This document shows, one piece after another, positions 35,997-46,494 of a stretch of DNA of 64,000 bases. The stretch is from Dasypus novemcinctus. Taxonomy: Eukaryota > Chordata > Mammalia > Cingulata > Dasypodidae. The notes beneath the pieces were generated by a model. That model was given only the letters and a program-made list of their open reading frames with translations. It had not been told where the DNA came from and did not search any database. Numbering within the stretch: the stretch's first letter is position 1; the number at the start of each line of letters is the position of its first letter. The DNA lies in assembly GCF_030445035.2 (NCBI RefSeq), contig NC_080680.1, positions 53,767,212-53,831,211 of the forward strand, in the 5' to 3' direction. The position numbers and the translations under genes are program-made.

Positions 35997-36700
35997 TGGG
36001 TTTAGGAAGAGGCCTTATTGAAAGGATTATTCTAACAAGAGAAGGGGCATTATTGAAATCTGGGGAGGGGTGCTATTGCTATAGAGAGAAAGCTCGGAAC
36101 GTGAGATCTGCACAGGTTGGGCAGAAAGGGGCTTTTTAAAATAGGGAGGAGTAAACAAGGGTAGAAAGAACAGGGTAAGGGAGAAAGGGATGAATGGGTG
36201 GCAAGATGGGACAGTGGATCAGGAAAAGTCTTTGAGATCATTGGATTCATGGGTGGGGTCCTTAAGAAAGAGTTGTAGGCTGGCTCACCCTGAGGGTGAG
36301 TCAAAGTTCAATGGCTGGGGAAGGATAGAAGGGTAACTGAAATATGGTCAAACCAGTTAATAAGCAATTTGTTCTAACTGAGGAGTGGGTACAACAGTTC
36401 TGTTAACCTTCTATGAAGCAAAGAATGGGAATTTGGAGAATGTGTGTTTGGTCTTGTTATAGACAAATAAGTGAGGCACTGACAAGTCTTATCTGAGTCA
36501 TCCTTGGAAGGATGGCTCCTTGCAGTAAACTGTTTCTGGGACTGCAAAGGGAGGGAGAATTTCTTCACTGTCGTTTCCCAGGGGCACAATGCTCAGGTAA
36601 AATCTAACATTGTCAAAAACAATATCTAAATTAGGCAGGAAAATAAACCCTCTTAGACTATTATTGAAAATAGTCTCAAAACAACACAAGAGAAAGCACT
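35997..36700 (-). repeat. Probable ERV1-type LTR, antisense
   Basis: Read on the minus strand, the last 140 bases contain 'aaaagcccctttctgcccaac', a 'gagctttctctctatagcaata' block, then two near-AATAAA signals ('tttcaataatg', 'ctttcaataagg') and an end in CCCA. This arrangement is typical of gammaretrovirus-like ERV1 LTR R-U5 ends. The 5' boundary was not found, so the total length is a guess. It directly abuts the U6/L1 copy, which seems to have inserted at its end. Confidence 0.4.
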
Positions 36701-36704
36701 GTTA

Positions 36705-37790
36705 AATTTAGCATGCATTTCTCAAGCAGTAACAGTAAAGGTCTGAGTCTCCACAAAAGCAGAATACAGGCCTCAGTTTAGTCTTACACTTATATTCGCT
36801 TAGTGTTATTTTGTGAAAGCATCCTCCTGTACCTTTATTTTACTGAGGTGAGTCACTTCCTCACGATCATGGATATTATGCTTAGCCTTTTTTGAAAGAA
36901 TTTTTTCTATATCCATAAGCTATCCATTCAGCTTAGTGTCCCCAGCCCAAGAGAGCTCTGCAAGCCACAGATTTAGAATCAAGGCCAGGAATCTGGGACA
37001 CCCACAGACTGCTCCAAGAACAGATGAGCTACACTGTGAGGCAATGAAAAGCGTTAAACATTTACACAGCTGCTTGTTATCAAAATTATCTTGTACTTTT
37101 TAATAATAACTCTTTTCAGTTCCTGGAGTGCATCATCGCCACTCAGCAGGAAAGAAATATCCTTGTCCTTTCCTTAGCTATCCTTTCTGTTTACTCAAAC
37201 TGCCTTGCTCTGCTGGGCTTCACACACCCACAAACACACATGTATGCCCACATAGAAAAGTTTTGACACTGAGGCACTCAGGGACAAAAATGTGGCACAG
37301 TTTGAGGAGACTCTCTCATAGAGCTGAGTATTGTTGATGGCTATGGCTTGCCAATTCAACCAGTAATTGTTTCCTTTGTGGAAAGAACTGGTTTGGAGTA
37401 CTGGATAAAAATCTCTTCATAGATGCGTCTGTGTTGTTATTATTACTTCTACAGTGTTTCTATTATTAAGGCTATAACCAAATTTTCTTTCTCCTGGAGC
37501 ATATGAAACAAAATGAAATCCCTCTCAGCTATGAAGTTCTTTAGCTATTTACATGATGCTTGTTTTTATTTAAAAAGTGGTGATGCTTAATTCTTGGAAA
37601 ATGTTATAATACCCTTTAAAATATCAAGTCATGTAACTCCTGGCCTTGACTTATTTCAGGAATGATAAGCTTAGAGTAAGTATGTAACATTTCTAGGAAA
37701 TGAAACTCTTGGAAATATTGCATATAAATTGCAATCCACTATTATGAAAATATATTAGTAACATTACTTAATATTACTTAAAATATATGT
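36705..37790. other. Unassigned sequence
   Basis: Mixed composition. 36.9-37.3 kb is less AT-rich and has a 69-codon frame with no recognisable motif. A CA/CAC-rich stretch lies near 37,220-37,245. Confidence 0.35.
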
Positions 37791-37799
37791 ATAATAATA

Positions 37800-38110
37800 T
37801 ACTCACAGAATTAATTCTGCATATCCAGCACTATTATGTTTCCTTTAATTTTTACAAAAACCTAGTTATGCAGATACCATTATATTCATTTATCAATAAT
37901 GAAAGTGAAGGTAGGAAAACAGCATGATATAGTGATTAAAGACAAAAGTTCTGCAGTGTGGCTATCTAGATTGTAATCCCAGCTCTACTAACAAATTACA
38001 AGTAAAAAGTTTTTATTCATAAGAATATTAGGAATATTAATTATATATAACACCTGATTGGATTATTGTGAGCATTTAATGATGACTGCAACTAAAACAC
38101 CCAGAAGACT
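37800..38110 (+). repeat. Two MIR-like fragments
   Basis: First: 'cactattatgtttcctttaatttttacaaaaacc' and 'ataatgaaagtgaagg'. Second, from about 37,920: 'agcatgatatagtgattaaagacaaaag', 'ggctatctagattgtaatcccagctctact', which follows the MIR 5'/core. Confidence 0.55.
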
Positions 38111-38114
38111 GTTG

Positions 38115-39803
38115 AACCTTTATGAGGATATCATTTTTTATTAAGCTTTTATTTAGAGAAGGCAAGTAATTTGGCCACACACACTGGATTCTCAAATCAG
38201 GATTCTGAAGGAATAGGTGCTCAAATTTAATATCAATGGTCTTAAGCCTCATGACAATCTGAATTCCTGTATTAGAGGGCCTCTTTTTAAATTTCTCCCC
38301 TAGACCACCTAGCCTAGTGATTGAACTTAGTAGATATTTATACTTAGTAGATATTTATGTTTTTAATTGACCTTTTATGATATAATATAGACTATTCCTA
38401 GAAGTGAATAATATGGGATGCCAATTGATTTTTATTGAGATACTTCCACACAAGTATTCTGTAATCAGAAGCCATTTTGATGCAACAAAGACATGGCTAG
38501 TCAATAAAATGAGGTCTTCAAACAAGAGGTTAAATTTAGGTGTGCATGGAAAGCAGTCTACCAATATATAATCCTTGTTTGTTTTATGTTTCTTTTGGAT
38601 GGCTAAACAGAATCAGTGAAGAAAATAGAATCATTTAATCTCCTCAGGTGTTTGTGATTCCGGAGTTAGATGAGAAGCAGGAGAACTAGAAAGAAGTCTC
38701 ATTCCTGGGCTGATAACTGAGGGGAAGCAGAAAATAAAGGCATACAAAATTTGGAATATTGCATACATATATAAAAGTATGCACCTCATACATGTGCAAT
38801 GTAATAAATAAGTTACAAATTCAAACACTCCTGTAATCACAGCTAAATGAAGCCATGCTGACAGTCTCAGGGAGTTCCAACTTGTTTTTCACCTCTCAGG
38901 AGATTGAAAGTTTCATAAAAGAATTCAAAATCTCTGGTTATAATCTGACTGAACATTTCTGCCTTTATTTTTCTGAAGCTTTCCCCTCATTACTTCAGCT
39001 CTTCTATGAAAACTGAAATCTAAAATTCTCTCCCACTGGTTATTTCTGTATTCATAAAGCCTTAGAACTATCCTTGATGGTCCTGTTGCAATCAATTGTT
39101 CTGTTCCCTCTATCAGGAAAATCAAGTTTTTATGCTGAAATTAATTTATATCAACTTTCTTTGAACTATTCACCGAGATTCATCTTGTCACCCACATTAC
39201 ACAGCATGACATCTTGTCAAAGTCATTTTGTTGCAAGTCTTGAAACAAATTTCTTGAGGCAAATGACTGGACTATATACTAAAAATAAAAGTATCTCCAG
39301 TCAGCTAAAATGTGGCTGTTGTCAATTTTAATGAAGGCTTCCTATAAGAGAAAACCACCCAATCCTAGCAGACACACACATATATATGCACATATAAGAC
39401 AAGTTTAGTTGAATGCAGGTTTAAATAAAAATTGGAATTGATTACACATTTGGAAGAAGATAATTCAACAAATCAATAAAAATAATTCCATATGATTGGA
39501 ATTATACCCCTGTAATGTTTCACTCCTGTCATATCTGCCACTTGGTAGAAGTAAGAGGGAGGCTGCTAGAAGATCAGTGAGTTGTCATCCTAAGCAAGAA
39601 AACACAGGCAGCACTCTCCCCATTATCATCAATCAGAAGGAAAATGCAATTCCCTTGCATCACAGTCTTTCCTCAATTAGATTATATGCCTATTAATTTT
39701 AATTGTAAAATTTCTCAGATTAAAGGGCAGTTAATTTCTTGCCAAAGAATTATTCAATATTGACTTTGATTTTTCTAACGTATTTTCAAGTTATAAACTT
39801 GTG
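38115..39803. other. Unassigned low-copy sequence
   Basis: Includes a short tandem duplication of 'acttagtagatatttat' at about 38,325-38,358 and a CA/TA run near 39,371-39,395. 38.86-39.33 kb looks unique. No gene is recognised. Confidence 0.4.
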
Positions 39804-39820
39804 AAAAAGAAAATCACCGG
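39804..39820 (+). repeat. Target-site duplication of plus-strand L1, left copy
   Basis: AAAAAGAAAATCACCGG, repeated identically at 49,309-49,325. The A-rich start fits the L1 endonuclease cut preference. Confidence 0.95.
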
Positions 39821-39825
39821 AGGGA

Positions 39826-39845
39826 GGGGGCAAGATGGCGGCTGA
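39826..39845 (+). promoter_or_regulatory. YY1-type motif at L1 5' end
   Basis: CAAGATGGCGGC lies within the first 25 bases of the element, as in other mammalian L1s where YY1 binding at this place sets the start of transcription. The minus-strand L1 keeps the equivalent CAAGATGGTGGC. Confidence 0.75.
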
Positions 39846-40061
39846 GTGAACATCCCTGTTAGGGTCTTCTGCAGGGAATCGGCTGGGCGGCGTTGGAGAC
39901 TCTTTGGGACCGGATTGTTTCGGGATTTTTGCTGGTCCGGAGGTGTCTGGACATCGATTTGGAGGGAAGATAACAGAGAGAATCCGTCTGTGAAATATAC
40001 ACGGAGATCCCAGCTACCTGTAGAGGATTCCCTCCTTGGGTAGGCGGAGACGAGGCATCTA

Positions 40062-40592
40062 GCCCCGCTCGGTGGGGCTGAGCCAGGCCGGGCCGCAGCG
40101 GCGGACGCCGGAGCCGGGCCGGGCTGCGCCGGCGGCGAGCGAGGCCGGGCGGGGCCGAGCCGGGCGGCGGCAGCGTGCGGAGCCGGGCGGGGCCGGTCCA
40201 GGCCGCAGCGGCGGGCGGCGGACGCCGGAGCCGGGCCTGGGCCGCTGTAGCGAGCGGAGCCGGGCGTAGCCGGGCTGGGCCGCGGCGGCGTACGGAGCCG
40301 GGCGGGGCCGGTCCAGGACGTGGCAGCGAGAGGCAGACGCCGGAGCTGGGCTGGGCCGCTGTAGCGAGCGGAGCCAGGCAGAGCCGGGTCAGGCCGCGGT
40401 GGCGTACGGAGCCGGGCGGGGCCGGTCCAGGCCGCAGCGGCGGGAGGTGGACGCCGGAGCCCGCTGGGCTGCTATAGCGAGCGGAGCTGGGCGGAGCCAG
40501 GCCAGGCCGCGGTGGCGTAAGGAGCTGGGCAGAGCCGGTCCAGGCCTCCGCGGCGGGCAGCGGCGGGCGGAGCCGGGCCTGCGGAGGGGTTT
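40062..40592 (+). repeat. GC-rich tandem monomers in L1 5'UTR
   Basis: The block 'cggagccgggcggggccggt' or a close variant recurs with starts at about 40,174, 40,290, 40,404 and 40,517 (the last more diverged), giving spacings of 116, 114 and 113. A further partial unit precedes the first. Each unit also contains a 'gacgccggagc' and a 'gctgtagcgagcggagc'-like block. Very high CpG content contrasts with AT-rich surroundings. Confidence 0.9.
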
Positions 40593-41636
40593 CTGTTCTT
40601 TGTTTGTTTGTTTTTTTTTAATTTATTTAATTTAATTTTTTTTTTTTTTGGAGCATCTGCAGTACTGGGGAGTTCGTGGGCCCTGGGCGGCCGATTGGGG
40701 GTTTGTGGGAAGGGAGGTGCTTGCAGACCCATTTGGGCAGACAGACGGGGGGTTTTAGGGCAAAGCGGGGGGAAGTTGTGGTTTTAGATAGTGTTGCAAT
40801 TGTGACACATGTATACCTGTATCTCGCTTCCCCCTATCCGTTCCCCACCGTTTGCCCATCCTCTTTTTCTTTCTTCCTTTCTTCTTGTCTTTCTTTTTTT
40901 CTTTATTATAATTAGTTTTTTTTTTTCGGTTTTCTCTTTCCCTCTTGCCCCTCATCTTCCACTTATTTTATTTTAATTCAAGTATACAATAGGTGCTACA
41001 GGGAACACCTCACATGTGCTGGGTTTTCCCATCCTCCACTGCCTCATTTCTGTGTGAACTGATTTAGGCTACCTACACTATCCCCCTTCCCCTGCATCTT
41101 GATATCCACTATCATCTACTGTCTCTCCTATATTCCACCCCCCACCTCCCGTTCTTTGATCCACAAAGTGTCTAACTCTTAATTTCTAATACCTTTGTTC
41201 TGTTTTCTGTCTGTTATCCACTCTTGAAAGTACTACCTTTCTTTTCTTTTTCCCTCTCTCATGAAAACAATAGCTTTGTAGTTCATACCATATTCCTCCC
41301 ATATTCAGTCATCTACTTCATAAAAGGTACTCTACCTACAGCTATAACTCTATACAATCTACATGAATCTAACCTCCATCCTCCCAGATTTCATATTCTT
41401 GCTTTGTTAACATACATCACCAATACTACTTTACACTTTTCCCTTGCTTACACAATTGCCTTTCCCCAACACTAATACTTTCCTCTAAAGTGAACTTAAC
41501 CAACAACAAGTAACTAGAATAAGAAGAAAAAAGTGACAAAGAGAAGATATAACACCTATGCAAAAATAACAACTAATTAACCTCCAAGAGCAGACAAAGA
41601 AGCTAAGGAACTGATTAAATTCGTAAAAATAAAGAG

Positions 41637-42605
41637 ATGACCAGAAAGCAACAAAAATCTACAAACCAAACCAATAATCAGGAAAACATGGCTGAATCCA
41701 ATCAACAAACCAATAATCACGAAGGGGAGCAAAACTTGGCACAAGCAATGAAAGATCTCAGAACATTTATGACCAACAAATTTGATGCAGTAATGAAAGA
41801 GGTTAACAACATGAAGACATCACTTGGAGGGGAAATTGCAGACATACGCAAAAACATAACAGATATGATGGGAATGAACACCACAGTTCAAGAAATCAAA
41901 AATACACTTGCAGCAAATATCAGCAGACTAGAAGAGACAGAGCAGAGAATTAGTGATGTGGAAGACAGTACATCAGAAATCAAACAGATAGTAGAAGGGG
42001 TCAATAAGAAGATAGAAAAAATCCAATTAGGATTTAGGGACCTGAATGACAATGCAAAACGCTCAAACATATGTATTATAGGCATTCCAGAAGGTGAAGA
42101 GAAGGGAAAGGGGTCAGAAGGAGTGTTGCAGGAAATAATGGCTGAAAACTTCCCAAATCTACTGAAAGAGACAGATGTACATATCCAAGAAGCACAGCGC
42201 ACTCCACAAGTCATAAACCCCAACAGGCCCACCCCAAGACATATACTTGTCAAATTATCCAATGCTCAAGACAAAGAGAAAATCCTAAAAGCAGCAAGAG
42301 AAAAGAAAACCATCACATACAAGGGAAGCTCAATTAGATTAAGTGCTGATTTCTCTTCTGAAACCATGGAGGCAAGAAGACAGTGGTATGATATAGTCAA
42401 GGTACTAAAGGAAAAAATATTCCAACCAAGAATACTCTATCCAGCTAAACTAGCATTCAAACATGATGGAGAGTTCAAAATATTCGCAGACAAACAGAAA
42501 CTGAAAGAGTATACCAACAAGAAACCTCCCCTTCAAGAAATTCTAAAGGGAGTTCTGCAGGAAGAAAGGAAAAAACAGGAAAGGCAAAGTTGGAGGAGAG
42601 TATAA
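41637..42605 (+). CDS. L1 ORF1p, intact (322 aa)
   Basis: RNA-binding, chaperone-like protein that coats L1 RNA in a cytoplasmic particle together with ORF2p. The frame is open over its whole length, close to the usual 330-340 aa. Order: a lysine/asparagine-rich N-terminus, a long heptad-rich coiled coil from about residue 50 to 145 (ending ...[12 protein letters not shown]), an RRM-like domain starting near [12 protein letters not shown] (about 147), and a C-terminal domain with [17 protein letters not shown] and the conserved [14 protein letters not shown] and [12 protein letters not shown] segments. The ATG is the first of the frame and is in the normal place before a 71-nt gap to ORF2. 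Because ORF2 of this copy is dead, any role would be to supply ORF1p in trans; expression cannot be judged. Confidence 0.92.
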   Translation: MTRKQQKSTNQTNNQENMAESNQQTNNHEGEQNLAQAMKDLRTFMTNKFDAVMKEVNNMKTSLGGEIADIRKNITDMMGMNTTVQEIKNTLAANISRLEETEQRISDVEDSTSEIKQIVEGVNKKIEKIQLGFRDLNDNAKRSNICIIGIPEGEEKGKGSEGVLQEIMAENFPNLLKETDVHIQEAQRTPQVINPNRPTPRHILVKLSNAQDKEKILKAAREKKTITYKGSSIRLSADFSSETMEARRQWYDIVKVLKEKIFQPRILYPAKLAFKHDGEFKIFADKQKLKEYTNKKPPLQEILKGVLQEERKKQERQSWRRV

Positions 42606-42676
42606 GACCAACAACAACAAAAAAGACAAAAAAAAATATACAAACAAAATATGACAAACACAAATCCAATCAAAAT

Positions 42677-45600
42677 ATGGCTAACACAAATAATTCCTTG
42701 ATAGTAATAACACTGAATGTCAACGGATTAAACTCACCTATCAAAAGATTCAGACTGGGACATTGGATAAGGAAATATGACCCATCCATATGCTGTCTAC
42801 AAGAGACACATCTTAGACCCAGCAACGCATGGAGATTGAAAGTGAATGGCTGGAAAACAATCATACAAGCTAACAATAACCAAAAAAAGGCAGGAGTAGC
42901 TATATTAATATCAGACAAAATAGACTTTAAATGCAAAACAATTGTGAGAGACAAAGAAGGATACTACATTTTAGTCAAAGGGAAAATCTGTCAAGAAGAT
43001 CAAACAATCATAAATATCTATGCCCCTAACAAGGGTGCCTCTAAATACGTCAGGCAAACGCTGGAAAAACTAAGTGAAAGAATAGATACATCGACAATTA
43101 TAGTGGGGGATTTTAATACACCACTATCAACTCTGGACAGAACATCTCAAAAGAGAATCACCAAAGAAACAAAACATCTGAATAGTATACCAGAGGAGCT
43201 CGATCTAATAGACATATATAGATCGCTACACCCAAACACAGCAGGATATACATTTTTCTCAAGTGCACATGGATCATTCTCCAAGATAGATCATATGCTA
43301 GGCCACAAAGAAAGGCTGAACGAATTCAGAAAGATTGAAATCATACAAAACATTATCTCTGACCACAGTGGAGTCAAGGTGGAGATTTGCAAGGGACAGA
43401 AGCCCAGATTTCACACCACGATTTGGAAATTAAACAGCACACTCTTAGAAAAACAGTGGGTCAAAGAGGAAATCTCAAAAGAAATCAATGACTACCTTGA
43501 AACAAATGATAATGATAACACAACATACCAAAATTTATGGGATGCAGCAAAAGCAGTACTGAGAGGGAAGTTTATAGCCATAAATTCATATATCAAAAAA
43601 GAAGAAAGAGCAAAAATTGAAGAACTAACTGCACATTTGAAGGAATTAGAAAAACAACAACAAAGTAACCCAACAGGAAGAAGAAGGAAGGAAATAACAA
43701 AGATAAGAGCAGAACTAAATGAAATAGAAAATAAGAAAGCACTTGAACAGATAAACAAGACCAAGAGCTGGTTTTTTGAGAAGATTAACAAAATTGACAA
43801 ACCTTTAGCAACACTAACAAAGAAAAAAAGAGAGAAGATGCAAATACACAAAATAAGAAATGAGAAAGGCGATATCACCACTGACCCCACAGAAATAAAG
43901 ACTATCATAAGAGGATATTTTGAAAAACTATATTCCAACAAAAATGACAATCTAGAGGAAATGGACAAATTCCTAGAAACACATAAGCAGCCATATTGAC
44001 AAAAGAAGAAATTGATGATCTTAACAAACCAATCACAAGCAGAGAGATAGAATCAGTTATTAAAAATCTCCCAACTAAGAAGAGCCCAGGGCCAGATGGC
44101 TTCACAGGTGAATTCTACAAAACATTCCGGAAAGAACTGACACCAATCCTGCTGAAACTATTCCAAAACATCGAAACAGAAAGAACATTACCCAACTCCT
44201 TCTATGATGCCAACATTACCCTAGTACCAAAGCCAAACAAAGACATCACAAGAAAGGAAAATTACAGACCAATTTCTCTAATCAACCTAGACGCAAAAAT
44301 ACTTAACAAAATACTTGCTAATCGTATTCAACAACACATTAAACGTATTATACACCACGACCAAGTGGGATTCATCCCAGGTATGCAAGGATGGTTCAAC
44401 ATAAGAAAATCAATCAATGTAATACACCATATAAACAGATTGAAGGAAAAAAATCACATGATTATATCTATTGATGCAGAAAAAGCATTTGACAAAATAC
44501 AGCACCCTTTCTTGATAAAAACACTCCAAAAGATTGGAATACAAGGGAATTTTTTGAACATGATAAAGAGTATATATGAAAAACCTAAAGCCAATATTGT
44601 TTACAATGGAGAAATCCTAGACTCCTTCCCTCTAAACTCAGGAACAAGACAAGGATGCCCACTGTCTCCGCTCCTATTTAACATTGTCTTAGAAGTACTT
44701 GCTCGAGCACTGAGGCAAGAACCAGAAATAAAAGGCATTCAAATTGGAAAGGAAGAAGTCAAAATTTCATTATTTGCAGATGACATGATCCTATACATAG
44801 AAAACCGTGACAGATCTACAACGAAGATTCTAGAACTCATAAATGAGTTTAGTAAAGTCGCAGGTTATAAGATCAATGCGCAAAAATCAGTAGCATTTCT
44901 GTACACCAATAATGAGCAAGATCAGTAGGAAATCAAGAAACAAATACCATTCACAATAGCAAATAAAAAAATAAAATACTTAGGAATAAATTTAACTAAA
45001 GAGGTAAAGAACTTATACACCGAGAACTATACAATATTGTTCAAGGAAATCAAAGAAGACCTAAATAAATGGAAGACTATTCCTTGTTCATGGATAGGAA
45101 GACTGAACATTATTAAGATGTCTATCCTACCAAAACTGATCTACACATTCAATGCAATCCCAATAAAAATCAATGCAGCCTTCTTTAAGGAACTAGAAAA
45201 ACTAACTATGAAATTTATTTGGAAAGGAAAGAGACCCCGAATAGCCAAAGACATACTGAAAAAGAAAAACGAAATTGGAAGAATCACACTACCTGACTTC
45301 AAAACATACTATAAAGCTACGGTGGTGAAAACAGCATGGTATTGGCATAAGGAGAGACACATAGACCAATGGAATCGAATTGAAAACTCTGATATAGAAC
45401 CTCACATATACAACCACATAATATTCGATAAAGCCACCAAACCCTCTCAACTGGGAGAGAGTGGCCTATTCAACAAATGGTGTCTGGAGAACTGGATAGC
45501 CATATGTAGAACAATGAAAGAGGATTACCATCTCACACCTTATACAAAGATCAACTCAAGATGGATCAAAGACCTAAATATAAGAGCCAAGACCATAAAA

Positions 45601-46494
45601 ACCTTAGAAAGCAGTGTAGGGAAACATCTACAGGACCTTGTAATAGGAAATGGATTTATGAATATCTCACCAAAAGCACGAGCAGCAAAAGAATTAATAG
45701 ATAAATGGGACTTCCTCAAAATTAAAGCCTTCTGCACCTCAAAGGAGTTTGTCAAGAAAGTAAAAAGGGAGCCCACACAGTGAGAGAAAATATTTGGCAA
45801 TCATATATCTGATAAGAAACTTATAACTTGCATATATAAAGAACTCCTATATCTTGAAAATAAAAAGATAAACAACCCATTTAAAAAATGGGATAAAGAC
45901 TTAAACAGACACTTCTCTGAAGAAGAAATACAAATGGCAAGAAAGCACATGAAAAAATGTTCCAAATCTCTAGCTATCAGGGAAATGCAAATCAAAACTA
46001 CAATGAGATACCATCTTACACCCATAAGATTGGCAGCTATGAAAAAAACAGAAGCATACAAGTGCTGGAGAGGATGTGAAGGAAGGGGAACACTCATCCA
46101 CTGCTGGTGGGAATGCAGAAGGATCCAACCATTCTGGAGGACAGTATGGCGGTTTCTCAAAAAACTAGCCATAGATTTGCCATATGACCCAGCAATACCA
46201 CTGCTGGGTATATACCCAGCAGAACTGAAAACAAGGACACAAACCGATATATGTACACCAATGTTCATAGCAGCATTGTTCACTATTGCCAAAAGTTGGA
46301 ATCAACCCAAATGCCCATCAACAGATGAGTGGATCAATAAAATGTGGTATATACACACAATGGAATACTACTCGGCTGTAAGAACAAACACACTACAAAC
46401 ACATGTGATAACATGGATGAATCTTGAGAACCTTATGTTGAGTGAAGCAACCCAGACATTGAAGGACAAATACTACATGACCTCAATGATATGA
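42677..46494 (+). pseudogene. L1 ORF2 (endonuclease/reverse transcriptase), disrupted
   Basis: ORF2p nicks DNA and reverse-transcribes L1 RNA at the nick. The start ATG at 42,677 puts Asn14 and Glu43 of the endonuclease ([16 protein letters not shown]) at the numbers known from human ORF2p. GDFNTPLS and SDHSGVK, the other catalytic blocks, are also kept. The reverse transcriptase has the FADD box at 44,773-44,784, and the C-terminal CX3CX7HX4C segment is visible (46,063-46,116). Breaks: loss of one base near 43,992 (frame changes from 2 to 1), TAG at 44,926 in place of a glutamate codon (the other copy has GAG), and TGA at 45,781. The total length would be about 1,272 codons, close to human (1,275). 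The TGA is shared with the other young L1. Confidence 0.92.

Larger units (their letters stand above)
39821..41636 (+). promoter_or_regulatory. L1 5'UTR with internal promoter region
   Basis: Contains, in order, the start module, the GC/CpG-rich 113-116-bp tandem monomers (about 40.06-40.59 kb), a T-rich spacer, a second copy of the start-type module (about 40.68-40.79 kb, 'gggaagggaggtgcttgcag'), a pyrimidine-rich tract (40.82-40.95 kb) and an AT-rich leader. The CpG-dense part would be the expected target of DNA methylation. Several long frames in the monomers are low-complexity readings of the repeat, not genes. Confidence 0.8.

Noticed and set aside
40175-40477. 100-codon Gly/Ala/Arg-rich frame
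   Set aside because: It is a reading of the GC-rich 114-bp monomers; the same repeats give open frames in more than one phase.
43492-43968. 158-codon hydrophobic frame on the minus strand
   Set aside because: It is the antisense shadow of L1 ORF2 (A-rich sense strand gives Phe/Leu/Ser-rich antisense readings).
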